Origin: an uncultured Flavobacteriaceae bacterium | GTDB taxonomy: Bacteria > Bacteroidota > Bacteroidia > Flavobacteriales > Flavobacteriaceae | Direction of reading: 5' to 3' | NCBI GenBank assembly: GCA_947498845.1 | Contig: CANMLX010000007.1 | Location: 1 to 64,000 of the forward strand | DNA: 64,000 nucleotides | Part shown: in pieces, positions 1 through 7,469 of the stretch | How the letters are laid out: the number at the start of each line of letters is the position of its first letter | Numbering within the stretch: position 1 is the stretch's first letter | Notes under the pieces: model-generated | Told to the model about the DNA's origin: nothing | Databases searched by the model: none | The model's input: the letters and a program-made list of their open reading frames with translations, nothing else | Translations under genes and position numbers: made by a program

Positions 1-79
1 CAATCAACAAGATTAGAAATTAATTTAGTGTAAACCTTAATCTTTAACTTGTGTAAACCATGTCCCTTTACGAACATGC
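1..79. repeat. Copy 1 of a dispersed segment (also near 39.8-40.03 kb, partly 31.54 kb)
   Basis: This stretch closely matches 39801-39840 plus 40007-40031 (shared pieces include TTTAACTT..TAAACCATGT and TTTACGAACAT). A shorter piece (ACCATGTCCCTTTACGAACA) recurs at 31542-31561. The copy near 40 kb is interrupted by a palindromic element, so this copy shows the uninterrupted state around bases 49-53 (TTGTG). The IS3 element begins right at its end. Its function is unknown; it may be a relic of an older element. Confidence 0.55.
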
Positions 80-118
80 TGACCCGTCCTGAATAAAGGC
101 TACATAATTTTAAACATT

Positions 119-484
119 ATGTACAAAAACGACAAAGTAATCAGACGGTATTCAGAACCCTTTAAATTAAAAATTTTAGACGAACTTACCACCGGAAAGT
201 TAAACAAGTATCAACTAGGCAAACTCTATGGTATTGCTCCCACAACCATTAATGAATGGATTAGGAAGTACAACCGTAAAGATCTCATGAACACTAGAAT
301 TAAAGTGGAAACTAAAGACGAAATAACACGTATTAAAGCACTTCAAAAGGAAATCAAACAACTAAAACAACTCTTACTTAAAAAGGATTTAGATGCTTTG
401 GTGTTGGACTCCTATCTGGAAGTAGCAGCAGAACAGCTAGGTTATAAATCTGTAACCGAACTAAAAAAAAAGCTAAATATCTAG
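119..484 (+). CDS. IS3-family transposase OrfA (helix-turn-helix)
   Basis: A protein of 121 residues with a helix-turn-helix in the first 55 residues (SEPFKLKILDEL, then LGKLYGIAPTTINEWIRKY) and a charged coiled-coil or leucine zipper from about residue 60 to the end. This is the usual OrfA layout. It binds the IS ends and regulates or joins OrfB. The frame ends at 484 just after a run of nine A residues (463-471). The slippery string A AAA AAG there would allow a -1 shift into OrfB, producing an OrfAB fusion of about 407 residues. The start ATG lies 16 bp inside the left inverted repeat. Confidence 0.9.
   Translation: MYKNDKVIRRYSEPFKLKILDELTTGKLNKYQLGKLYGIAPTTINEWIRKYNRKDLMNTRIKVETKDEITRIKALQKEIKQLKQLLLKKDLDALVLDSYLEVAAEQLGYKSVTELKKKLNI
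463..472 (+). promoter_or_regulatory. Programmed -1 frameshift site (A-run)
   Basis: Nine consecutive A residues followed by G read as AAA AAA AAG in the orfA frame. Shifting back one base continues directly into GCT AAA TAT CTA in the orfB frame, which is then open to 1341. This is the classic IS3-family A AAA AAG signal. A stimulatory stem-loop or upstream Shine-Dalgarno was not established. Confidence 0.75.
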
Positions 485-1341
485 CCTTAGTTAAAGCTAA
501 AGAAAAGTCTAAGGGATTTGCTTCTTTAAATACTATAACTCATTGTTTTGGATTAAAACGTGATGCCTATTACAAGTATAAAAATAGAGCTGATGAGCGT
601 TTAAACCTAGAACAACAGATTATTCAAATAGTACTAAAAAGACGCAGATCCCTGCCCAGAGAAGGCGTGCGTAAACTTATAAAATCGTTAGATGATGAGT
701 TTATTAAAGCCAACATTAAAGTTGGTAGAGATACTTTATTCAATGTCCTTAGAAAACATAATATGCTTACTCTTAGAAAGAAATATAGCTCGAAAACGAC
801 CAATTCGTTACACAGGTTCTATAAGTACAAAAACATCATTAAAGATGTAGAAGTCACAAGGCCTAACCATGTTTGGGTATCTGACATAACATACATCAGA
901 ACCCTGAAAGGATTTTGCTATCTAGCACTTGTTACAGATATGTATTCCCGTAAAATCGTCGGTTATGACCTCAGTGATAGCCTGGAACTAAAAGGTTGTG
1001 TGAGAGCTTTAAACAAAGCTCTGTACCAAGCAAAAAACACTGAAAATCTAATACATCATTCAGACAGAGGAATACAGTATTGCAGTAATCTATACACACA
1101 AATCCTTAAAAGAAATAGGATAGATATTAGCATGACACAGGAAAATCATTGCTATGAAAACGCCATGGCAGAACGCGTTAATGGCATTCTTAAAGATGAG
1201 TTTTATCTTGATCAAACCTTTACTGATGTGGCTCACGCCAAAAGGGCTACAAAAAATGCTATTAATTTATACAATCAAATAAGATTACATTTATCTTTAG
1301 ACTTTAAAACACCTAATATGGTATATTTAAAAACAGCGTAA
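472..1341 (+). CDS. IS3-family transposase OrfB (DDE integrase core), made by frameshift
   Basis: This is the catalytic half of the transposase. The frame is open from the A-run at 463-471 and no convincing independent ATG start exists near its beginning, so it is most likely translated as an OrfAB fusion. An HTH_21-like region (about 80 residues) precedes the rve integrase core. The three acidic residues can be placed in WVSDITYI, HHSDRGIQY and ENAMAERVNGILKDEF. The C-terminus (NQIRLHLSLDFKTPNMVY) is typical of the family. The reading frame is intact, so the element could still be active. Note that 667 is only an internal GTG. Confidence 0.88.
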   Translation, partial: AKYLALVKAKEKSKGFASLNTITHCFGLKRDAYYKYKNRADERLNLEQQIIQIVLKRRRSLPREGVRKLIKSLDDEFIKANIKVGRDTLFNVLRKHNMLTLRKKYSSKTTNSLHRFYKYKNIIKDVEVTRPNHVWVSDITYIRTLKGFCYLALVTDMYSRKIVGYDLSDSLELKGCVRALNKALYQAKNTENLIHHSDRGIQYCSNLYTQILKRNRIDISMTQENHCYENAMAERVNGILKDEFYLDQTFTDVAHAKRATKNAINLYNQIRLHLSLDFKTPNMVYLKTA

Positions 1342-1390
1342 ATCATTTTTTAACCTGTAGCCATATTTCAGGACAAGACATTTTGAATAA

Positions 1391-1849
1391 ATGAATATTA
1401 TAAAATACATTGCTTTTACACTTGTCTTAACTTTAGGGTTTTGTAATAATCTAGTAGCCCAAAGCGATGAGATTATTGACAACCAAAAACTATCCCTCAA
1501 GCTGTCAAAAGAAGTATTGAAAAAAATTAATAAACTGAAATCGACCCCCATAAAAGTTAAAGTTATTAGTACTTGTTCGACCAAACCAGAATTATGTGGA
1601 ACTATGGCATTTGGCTCTGTAAGTTTGATTAAAATATTGGAAGGAGATTATTTTGGAGAGACTATTTACATCGCTTCAACTTGCTCTGAAACAAATTTTA
1701 GAACGGACCAAATTTACAAATTGAGTACTTCATTAGAACCTAGTTTCAGTGTAATTTTATGTAACGGAAAGACTTATAATTCGAATTGGAATTATGCCTT
1801 GGATGAAAATAAACATTTAATAGTGTTTGGTTCATTGGACTCGATCTAA
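1391..1849 (+). CDS. Secreted protein of unknown function
   Basis: A protein of 152 residues with a clear signal peptide (a hydrophobic stretch, ending VAQ at about residue 24). The mature part has four cysteines (STCSTKPELCG, STCSET and ILCNG) and a motif KILEGDYFGETIYIAS that recalls the beta-barrel of netrin or TIMP-like domains; that similarity is only an impression. The ATG lies 10 bp after the right end of the IS3 element, so the native upstream region has been replaced and any promoter must come from the IS. It is the first gene of a row of unrelated plus-strand genes separated by palindromes. Confidence 0.6.
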   Translation: MNIIKYIAFTLVLTLGFCNNLVAQSDEIIDNQKLSLKLSKEVLKKINKLKSTPIKVKVISTCSTKPELCGTMAFGSVSLIKILEGDYFGETIYIASTCSETNFRTDQIYKLSTSLEPSFSVILCNGKTYNSNWNYALDENKHLIVFGSLDSI

Positions 1850-1869
1850 CTAATTGATAAAAAACTAAT

Positions 1870-2004
1870 GCTAACAAAGTACAACCGCAATTACGGCGGA
1901 TTCGACTACGTCCGAATCCACTCGGAATTGCTAAGGCTTATGCCAAATCGAAAATTAACGCATATTAACCCGTAACTGGCGGTTATACGAGACCGATGCC
2001 ACAC
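1870..2004. repeat. Intergenic palindromic junction J1
   Basis: The left arm GTACAACCGCAATTACGG (1879-1896) pairs with the reverse complement of the right arm around 1970-1989 (CGTAACTGGCGGTTATACGA). Inside it is a perfect 7-bp hairpin, GGATTCG paired with CGAATCC (1897-1919). The right side ends TATACGAGACCG, a string that recurs at 6651-6662 in junction J5. The next gene starts 16 bp downstream. See the cassette-junction finding. Confidence 0.55.
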
Positions 2005-2019
2005 ATTTGAACAAAACCT

Positions 2020-2994
2020 ATGAACAGTAAATTTCTTCTAACATTTTTCTCACTCATTTCGGGACTTTCTGTCTTCGGACAATTTAGTCGTGAAAATATT
2101 TCGACAGATTCGTCTGAAATAGAGATTGTCAGAAATTCTGTTTATCATATTTACGAAGAAAGTTATAAAAACAAAGATTCTGTTTGGTATAGTGTACATT
2201 ACATAAAAGACACAACAAGATTAAACACAGAAGGTTGGAAAAGAAAAAATGGAAAACACCTTGGAATTTGGAAAGAATATAACTTCGACAAACAATTATT
2301 GTTTACACATGATTATGACAATGCAATTTGCGAGGTAAACAAAAAATTATTTCCGCATCACGAAATACTTGAGCGAATGAAGAAAAAAGCTGACAGCTTA
2401 ATTATTTCTAACTATAGTCAAGAGTTTTTCAATAGCCAAGTTCGTTTCAATTTTAATTGTTATGCTTATGACAAAGATGGTTATGTTGGTAGTTGGACAG
2501 AACCAATGAAAAGAATACCAACTGAATTTCTTTTTCGGTATCAAGTACGACTTAAAAACTCGGATTGGCAAAGTGAAATGATTGGAATTAATCTTGACGA
2601 AAATGGAAATTATATTCCAAGTCACGATAGATTTAACAACAATGGATTTGAAAAATTAAACTCTGAAAACAGAACTTTTGAAATTGACAAAACTAAAGCT
2701 ATTTCAATTGCAAAAGAACACGGACTAAAAGGAGAAAATGTTTCGGAATTCTTAAAATGGAAACGATTTAATAAAGCGGCTTTTTATGATGGACAGTTTA
2801 AATATTATATCGCTGAATTAACCGACCAAATAGATGAAATAAAAAAAGAAGGGCGTTCAAGAATTACCTATAAGTTCAATGTTTACTCATTTAATCCTTG
2901 GACAGGTAAATTTTTGAGAAAGAAGAAAATGAAACAAATTAAAGAATGGGGAAAAGTTAGCGGATTTACATCAGACTTATTACCTGATGAATAA
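2020..2994 (+). CDS. Secreted protein of unknown function
   Basis: A protein of 324 residues with a signal peptide (MNSKFLLTFFSLISGLSVFG). An early segment, GWKRKNGKHLGIWKEYNFDKQ, resembles one MORN-type strand pair. The last third (KTKAISIAKEHGLKGENVSE through NPWTGKFLRKKKM) resembles a PepSY-like repeat, with its alternation of IAKEHG and a beta hairpin ending in a turn. Neither assignment is certain. The gene is flanked by junctions J1 and J2 and has no obvious partner. Confidence 0.6.
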   Translation: MNSKFLLTFFSLISGLSVFGQFSRENISTDSSEIEIVRNSVYHIYEESYKNKDSVWYSVHYIKDTTRLNTEGWKRKNGKHLGIWKEYNFDKQLLFTHDYDNAICEVNKKLFPHHEILERMKKKADSLIISNYSQEFFNSQVRFNFNCYAYDKDGYVGSWTEPMKRIPTEFLFRYQVRLKNSDWQSEMIGINLDENGNYIPSHDRFNNNGFEKLNSENRTFEIDKTKAISIAKEHGLKGENVSEFLKWKRFNKAAFYDGQFKYYIAELTDQIDEIKKEGRSRITYKFNVYSFNPWTGKFLRKKKMKQIKEWGKVSGFTSDLLPDE

Positions 2995-3004
2995 AATAAA
3001 AAAC

Positions 3005-3043
3005 GTGTGGCAACAACGCGGCTATGCTGAACGTTATAACCAA
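3005..3043. repeat. Short palindromic junction J2
   Basis: GGCAACAACG (3009-3018) faces CGTTATAACC (3032-3041), only 13 bases apart and immediately downstream of the stop codon at 2994. It looks like a compact version of the longer junctions, in which a left arm ending AACG and a right arm starting CGTT are separated by about 60-200 bp. Confidence 0.45.
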
Positions 3044-3095
3044 TTACCAAAAAACATAATCATTTTCATAAATATGATAAATTATTTTTTTATTT

Positions 3096-3111
3096 CTAAG
3101 CATTTGATTAG
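3096..3111. promoter_or_regulatory. Operator 1 (palindrome, CTAAGCA-TT-TGATTAG) with -7 box
   Basis: A 16-bp dyad, one mismatch from perfect, 22 bp before the tetR-type start codon. A Bacteroidota-type -7 element TAGTTTTG (TAnnTTTG) occupies 3109-3116 and overlaps the right half-site, so bound repressor would block sigma factor access. The same dyad recurs in front of the next gene. Confidence 0.7.
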
Positions 3112-3133
3112 TTTTGTTCATTATAAATAATCA

Positions 3134-3700
3134 ATGGCTAGAAAAAAGGAATATATAGAGGACGAAGTTATTGAAAAAGCGATGGAATTGTTTTGGCGAA
3201 ATGGATATGAAACCACTTCAGTTCGAATGCTAGAAAAAGAAATGGGAATCAATCAATTCTCAATATATTCTAGTTTTGGGAATAAAAAAGGTGTTTTTAT
3301 AAAAAGCTTAGCCTGCTATAAAGGAAAAGCAAAACTTGAACTTATTAATAAATTGCAAAAGTCTTCTGACGGAATTAATGCTATAAAGCAGTATTTCTAT
3401 GATTTCATTAAATTTTCTAGAGAGAGTCGACTTAATAAAGGATGCTTAATCACCAATACTGTAAATGAATTAGGTGAAAAGGCTGACCAAGAAATAATGA
3501 CAGAAATCGTGAATTTTGCCACAAATGTTAAACATTTATTTATAGAAAAATTAGAGTTGAATGATAAAAAGACTTCTCAGATAATAAAAGAACAAGCAAA
3601 CTACTTAATGGTTTCATTACAAGGACTGTCTGTTGCTTCAAAAATGTTTGACCAAGAGCAGTTAGATGATTTTATAGAAAACACATTCAAAAATCTATAA
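3134..3700 (+). CDS. TetR/AcrR-family transcriptional regulator
   Basis: A protein of 188 residues. The N-terminal 50 residues are a TetR helix-turn-helix (AMELFWRNGYETTSVRMLEK, then INQFSIYSSFGNKKGVF). The C-terminal helical domain, with CLITNTVNELG, is of the type seen in regulators of small oxidoreductases. Matching dyads lie upstream of this gene and of the peroxidase-like gene 57 bp downstream, which implies autoregulation and control of the downstream gene by the same ligand. The pair is probably a two-gene stress or electrophile response unit. Confidence 0.85.
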   Translation: MARKKEYIEDEVIEKAMELFWRNGYETTSVRMLEKEMGINQFSIYSSFGNKKGVFIKSLACYKGKAKLELINKLQKSSDGINAIKQYFYDFIKFSRESRLNKGCLITNTVNELGEKADQEIMTEIVNFATNVKHLFIEKLELNDKKTSQIIKEQANYLMVSLQGLSVASKMFDQEQLDDFIENTFKNL

Positions 3701-3718
3701 CTTTTTTTTACTTAATAT

Positions 3719-3734
3719 CTAAGCATTTGCTTAG
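3719..3734. promoter_or_regulatory. Operator 2 (perfect palindrome CTAAGCA-TT-TGCTTAG)
   Basis: A perfect 7+2+7 dyad, 18 bp after the tetR-type stop codon and 23 bp before the next start codon. It is identical to operator 1 (3096-3111) except for one base. TAGTTTAA at its right edge aligns with the -7-like box at operator 1. The gene downstream thus probably has its own repressed promoter. Confidence 0.7.
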
Positions 3735-3757
3735 TTTAAATTTAAATAACAATAATT

Positions 3758-4330
3758 ATGAGTACTACAAAAACAATGAATTTAGAACCTAAGACTATTG
3801 AAAATGCAGATGCCATTTCAAGTCAAATTTTAGAAGCAACACAACAGAAATTAGGATTAATTCCTAATATGTATGCAGGTATGGCAAATAATACAGCACT
3901 ACTTGACGGCTATGTATCAGCATACAACTCATTCAGGACAAATTCTGGATTTAGTCCACAAGAGCAAGAAGTAATATTTTTATCAATAGCATTTGAAAAT
4001 GGATGTAAATATTGTATGGCTGCACATAGCTTTGTTGGTGATAATATGACTAAAGTACCTACTGACATTACTAATGCTATAAGAAATAATACAGAGATAC
4101 AAGATGAAAAATTCAAAGCATTAAGCCGATTTTCGAAAGCAATAACCTTAAAAAGAGGACTTCCTACTGAAACAGATATTAATGATTTTATAAATGCTGG
4201 TTATACCGAAAAGCATATTTTAGGTGTAATCGCTGGTGTAGGAATTAAAACTATGAGTAATTATTTCAACCATATTTTTGACACACCTGTTGATGATGAT
4301 TTTAAAAGTAGAATTTGGAAAAAGAAATAA
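3758..4330 (+). CDS. Carboxymuconolactone decarboxylase / AhpD-like peroxidase-family protein
   Basis: A protein of 190 residues with the family's CxxC and downstream histidine (NGCKYCMAAHSF, around residue 88). AhpD-like members use this dithiol for peroxidase or disulfide chemistry. The hydrophobic helices on either side and the tail NHIFDTPVDDDF fit the CMD fold. It is controlled with the adjacent TetR gene through a shared operator. The substrate is unknown; reduction of a peroxide or other electrophile is the best inference. No signal peptide, so cytoplasmic. Confidence 0.85.
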   Translation: MSTTKTMNLEPKTIENADAISSQILEATQQKLGLIPNMYAGMANNTALLDGYVSAYNSFRTNSGFSPQEQEVIFLSIAFENGCKYCMAAHSFVGDNMTKVPTDITNAIRNNTEIQDEKFKALSRFSKAITLKRGLPTETDINDFINAGYTEKHILGVIAGVGIKTMSNYFNHIFDTPVDDDFKSRIWKKK

Positions 4331-4332
4331 AA

Positions 4333-4469
4333 GGCTATAACAACGTATATAAAAAACAGCTATCTAAGCACAATCCGAAAGGTTTGTGCTTTTTTATTTA
4401 TATTTAGCTTTCTGAAATATTAGTGTATATTAATTCGCTACTTTTTCATATACAAACACGTTGTAAGCC
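4333..4469. repeat. Intergenic palindromic junction J3
   Basis: It starts GGCTATAACAACG and ends CGTTGTAAGCC, so the outer ends are inverted copies of each other. Next to them GTATATAAAAAACAGC on the left mirrors GCTACTTTTTCATATAC on the right. A terminator hairpin sits inside (4366-4396). The element fills nearly the whole gap between two unrelated genes. Confidence 0.6.
4366..4396 (+). terminator. Rho-independent terminator inside J3
   Basis: The stem AAGCACAA pairs with TTTGTGCTT (4383-4391) across a loop TCCGAAAGG, and a T-run follows. It would end transcription of the TetR/CMD unit. Confidence 0.7.
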
Positions 4470-4492
4470 ATACGAGAAAAACCATCAACAGA

Positions 4493-5203
4493 TTGAACAA
4501 AAAGAAAGAAATTGAGAAGCATCACTTAACAAGATTTATCTCAAATGAAAAACTCAAATTTTTAGTTTATAATGTTGAGGAATCTGAAACACCAGATTTT
4601 ATTGTAAATATCGACAAGAAATTAATATCGATTGAACATACTCGGTTGATAAATCCAGACTTAAAAAAAGTTGAGAGTTATCGCGAAAAAATAATTAAAA
4701 GTGCTCACAAACGATTTGAGAAAAAGTATTCAGCAAAACTTTATTTGCTTGTGACTTTTAACAATATAAAGCTCAAATCTGGGAAAATTGCAGAACAAAA
4801 ATATTCTGACGAAGTCTTTAAATTAGTTGAGGATATTTATTTGTGTAATAAAGATTACGAATTCAGAATTGACTCGAGAAAACGAAAAGCGAGAGTTTCT
4901 GAACTGATTGAAAGTTTTTCGGTTGACAATACTCGGAATTTTAGTCATTGGCAACATTTTGGAGCTTATTTAGTGGACAGAATTGATATGAATTGGTTGC
5001 AAGGAGTTATATCAAAAAAGGAAAAAAATATTGAGCGTTATCCAAAAGAATTTTATCAAAATTGGCTACTTCTTGTATCTGATTTTGGAACTAAAGCTTC
5101 AGCACATAATTTTGACCGAATTGATTTATCGAGAATAAAAACTACATTTGACAAAGTATATTTATACAGTTTTATGCCTGACGAAGTAGAAATCGTGAAA
5201 TAG
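4493..5203 (+). CDS. Protein of unknown function, possible PD-(D/E)XK-type fold
   Basis: A protein of 236 residues with no signal peptide. No ATG lies near the 5' end in this frame; the apparent start is a TTG (context GATTGAACAAAAAG). The segment SETPDFIVNIDKKLISIEHT has the spacing of a PDF..IEH pair like the acidic residues of PD-(D/E)XK nucleases, followed by a lysine-rich helix (KVESYREKIIKSAHKRFEKK). This is suggestive only. The gene is bounded by palindromes J3 and J4 and has no recognisable partner. Confidence 0.6.
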   Translation: MNKKKEIEKHHLTRFISNEKLKFLVYNVEESETPDFIVNIDKKLISIEHTRLINPDLKKVESYREKIIKSAHKRFEKKYSAKLYLLVTFNNIKLKSGKIAEQKYSDEVFKLVEDIYLCNKDYEFRIDSRKRKARVSELIESFSVDNTRNFSHWQHFGAYLVDRIDMNWLQGVISKKEKNIERYPKEFYQNWLLLVSDFGTKASAHNFDRIDLSRIKTTFDKVYLYSFMPDEVEIVK

Positions 5204-5205
5204 TA

Positions 5206-5409
5206 CTACAGGCAACAATGTATAAAAAAATAGCACAATTCGTTGCTAAAACAAAGGTTTGGGCGTTTTTGGAAAGTCGCCAAATTTTTAAATTTGACGA
5301 TTTCCAAGTAAAAAGATAAATAGTGAAATTTAAAAATTCGGCTTGTGTTTAATCCGAAAAGAAACCGCTTATTTTCAGCGCTACTTTTCATATAAGGAGC
5401 CGTTGTGTC
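5206..5409. repeat. Intergenic palindromic junction J4
   Basis: The left arm GGCAACAATGTATAAAAAAA (5211-5230) faces the right arm GCTACTTTTCATATAAGGAG followed by CCGTTGTG (5380-5407). Nested inside is a second dyad, GGAAAGTCGCCAAATTT paired with AAATTTGACGATTTCC (about 5270-5304). No gene is seen in this space. The following ORF begins 27 bp after the right arm. Confidence 0.6.
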
Positions 5410-5435
5410 TAATTTAAACCAAGCAACCTACTAAA

Positions 5436-6524
5436 TTGAAAACTAAATTCTACATACTATTTTTAGCACTTTATTTTTCTTGTAAAAACGACCCAAACGA
5501 TTCTAGGTTTAGAAATTCTGATTATGTTTTTTACGAGGAAGATGGTAAAAAAGGTTATTGGCAAAAAATAAGTAAGAATTCGGACTTCAAATACAACAAA
5601 GGCATGCTAAAATATTACTACGACAATGGCAATAGATTTGGGGAAATAGAAATATTAGATAGCTTACCGAACAGAATAGAAAAATTATTTGATAGAGAAA
5701 CTGATAGCCTAATAAAAACTGTTTGGAAAAAAAATAACGAAGAATACAAACGAATCTATGAAAATGGATATTACAAACATTTTTACTCAAACAAAGGAGA
5801 ATTAATAATTGAAGAAGGTTTAGTTGAAAACAATTTAGAGCAAGGTCTTTGGAAAAGATATTGGAATACAGATGGTAGTCTTAAACAAACAATTAATTTC
5901 AGAGATGGACAAAAACATGGAAAGAGAATAAACTATTGGAAAAACGGAAACACAAAAGATATCTCTTACTGGGAAATGGACAAACAAATTGGTCAAGGAA
6001 TTATATATTTTGAAAATGGGAATATTGAGGAGTCTAACTATGTGAAAGATGACAAACTTCATGGTTTGAGCAAAAACTATTATAATGATGGAACACTTAA
6101 ATCAATATGCAGCTATTGGTACTCAAAAAGTATGGATACTTGCAAAAAATATTTTCCTAATGGAAAATTGAAACAACTTGATATAATTAAATTAGACACA
6201 TTAAGTTTAACTTCAATAGGTCAGACCTTCACTTATTATGAAAATGGGAACTTACATAAAATGGTTGAATCTAAAAATTATAAAATAAACGGGAAAGCAA
6301 ATATTTATTTTGAAAATGGGAACCTCAGTCAAGAATTAAATGTTGTTAATGGAATTAAGAATGGACAAATAAAAGGTTATTATGAAACTGGTGAACTATG
6401 GTTTGATGGATTTCTTAAAAATGATGAGCATCATGGAAAAATAAAATATTTTAACAAAAAAGGTAAATTAATTAAAACAATTATGGCAGAAAATGGAATT
6501 GCGATAGATTCAATAACTCATTAA
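5436..6524 (+). CDS. MORN-repeat (YwqK-like) lipoprotein
   Basis: A protein of 362 residues with a lipoprotein signal (LFLALYFSCKND, lipobox cysteine near residue 16) and about ten MORN_2-type repeats of the form YxxNGxLxxxxxxxxGxxxG, such as YFENGNIEES, YYNDGTLKSI and YYENGNLHKM. These repeats are common in YwqK-family proteins, which databases often label antitoxin, though no toxin is visible here. The reading frame has no ATG near the signal sequence; a TTG at 5436 is the only plausible start. A short paralogue sits at 38477. It probably lies in the outer or inner membrane facing the periplasm. Confidence 0.7.
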   Translation: MKTKFYILFLALYFSCKNDPNDSRFRNSDYVFYEEDGKKGYWQKISKNSDFKYNKGMLKYYYDNGNRFGEIEILDSLPNRIEKLFDRETDSLIKTVWKKNNEEYKRIYENGYYKHFYSNKGELIIEEGLVENNLEQGLWKRYWNTDGSLKQTINFRDGQKHGKRINYWKNGNTKDISYWEMDKQIGQGIIYFENGNIEESNYVKDDKLHGLSKNYYNDGTLKSICSYWYSKSMDTCKKYFPNGKLKQLDIIKLDTLSLTSIGQTFTYYENGNLHKMVESKNYKINGKANIYFENGNLSQELNVVNGIKNGQIKGYYETGELWFDGFLKNDEHHGKIKYFNKKGKLIKTIMAENGIAIDSITH

Positions 6525-6530
6525 AAAACT

Positions 6531-6670
6531 ACACGCAACATTGTATCCTAAAAATAATTGCTTGGTTCTAGCTTACTCGGAAAATCCTGCGGATATTCCT
6601 CTAGTTCGGGAATGTTTGCTAAATTAGTAACTCATCCACGCTACTATTCTTATACGAGACCGTTAACGAA
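6531..6670. repeat. Intergenic palindromic junction J5
   Basis: The left arm is CGCAACATTGTATCC followed by TAAAAATAATTGC. The right arm is CGCTACTATTCTTATACGAG followed by ACCGTTAACG. The left arm lies 7 bp after the stop of the MORN gene. TATACGAGACCG at 6651-6662 is shared with J1. Confidence 0.55.
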
Positions 6671-6792
6671 CATTCCAATAAAGCTAGGTCTATTCATTAA
6701 ATTAGCACAATAAATTAAAACCTATTTAATTTGGCAACTAGTAATTATAACTTTCAAAATACAATTATTCTTTTTGGAGCTTTTCAAGGTTT

Positions 6793-6844
6793 GTAAGCTT
6801 CCCTTAATTAGAACTGCTTAAATTTCTAATTAAGGGAAGCTTAC
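6793..6844. repeat. Perfect 21-bp inverted repeat
   Basis: The left arm (6793-6813) begins GTAAGCTTCCCTTAATTAG and the right arm (6824-6844) is its exact reverse complement, separated by a 10-base loop. It sits at the broken 5' edge of a protease remnant and lacks a T-run. It may mark a deletion or inversion breakpoint, or a hairpin element. Confidence 0.8.
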
Positions 6845-7320
6845 AATTTGACCAAATTGGATTAGAGATTTTAGGTTATTTTACAAACCAAAGAAGAATT
6901 GCTTTTTCAAAAAAAGCTAGGTTAAAAAACGGATTTACAAAACCCCAAAACATTTATATTGAACCAAACGAACTGAATTACAAAGGAAAACTTTATTTAC
7001 TAACAAGTCCTCAAACAGCAAGTGCAAGTGAGACCTTTATTTTGGCATCTCAAAACATAGAAAACGTGACACGGATTGGCTCAAATACAGAAGGGATTTT
7101 ATCGGACATTCTTTCTAAAAGATTACCAAACGGATGGAAATTCGGACTCTCAAACGAGATATACGAAAATGTTGATGGGAAGAATTATGAAATGACTGGA
7201 ATACCACCAAATTACGAACTGAATTATAGCAGAAATACAAAGGAGTTTTATATAGACTTGCTAACCGAACTAAAAACTAATGACAGAGCTATTGAAAAAG
7301 TGATTGAATTGAATAAATAA
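6845..7320 (+). pseudogene. 5'-truncated S41-family peptidase remnant
   Basis: An open frame without a start codon encodes about 158 residues equal to the C-terminal half of S41 (C-terminal processing type) peptidases. Visible are LLTSPQTASASETF, holding the serine region, then RIGSNTEGILSDIL, GWKFGLSNEIYE and TGIPPNYE, the usual strand order around the active site. The N-terminal part is gone and the break coincides with a perfect 21-bp inverted repeat. A TTG at 7042 could open only a 92-residue fragment, so it is not likely functional. Confidence 0.75.
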
Positions 7321-7325
7321 AAACT

Positions 7326-7388
7326 AACAGTTTGTATATTTCATTTGCTCCTTACGGAAAGCAAACGCAACATACAAGGAACGTTGTC
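7326..7388. repeat. Intergenic palindromic junction J6 (short)
   Basis: AACAGTTTGTATATTTCATT on the left faces GCAAACGCAACATACAAGGA followed by ACGTTGTC on the right. Both halves contain the core TTTGTAT or its complement ATACAA. It lies directly after the stop of the S41 remnant. Confidence 0.45.
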
Positions 7389-7469
7389 TAAAACTTTTCT
7401 GTAAATATACTATTGATTTCGTAATTTCATGGGATGAAATTCATCCTAGGCAGTAACTGAAGTCAAACC

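Larger units (their letters stand above)
80..1380 (+). mobile_element. IS3-family insertion sequence, complete
   Basis: The element carries orfA and orfB in overlapping frames and is bounded by 24-bp imperfect inverted repeats, left at 80-103 and right at 1357-1380. The ends start TG and finish CA, and 18 of 24 positions match by hand alignment (shared cores GTCCTGAA and GGCTAC). No target duplication is visible between the flanks (TGC on the left, TTT on the right), so the insertion is old, or was altered by recombination or deletion. A degraded relative of orfB lies at 28428-28763. Confidence 0.85.

Noticed and set aside
80..1380. Target-site duplication for the IS3 element
   Set aside because: The three bases next to the two inverted repeats differ (TGC and TTT), and no longer direct repeat is visible.
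4493..5203. Annotation as a restriction endonuclease
   Set aside because: Only a loose PDF...IEH spacing is visible; no methylase or specificity gene is nearby and no family match could be established by eye.
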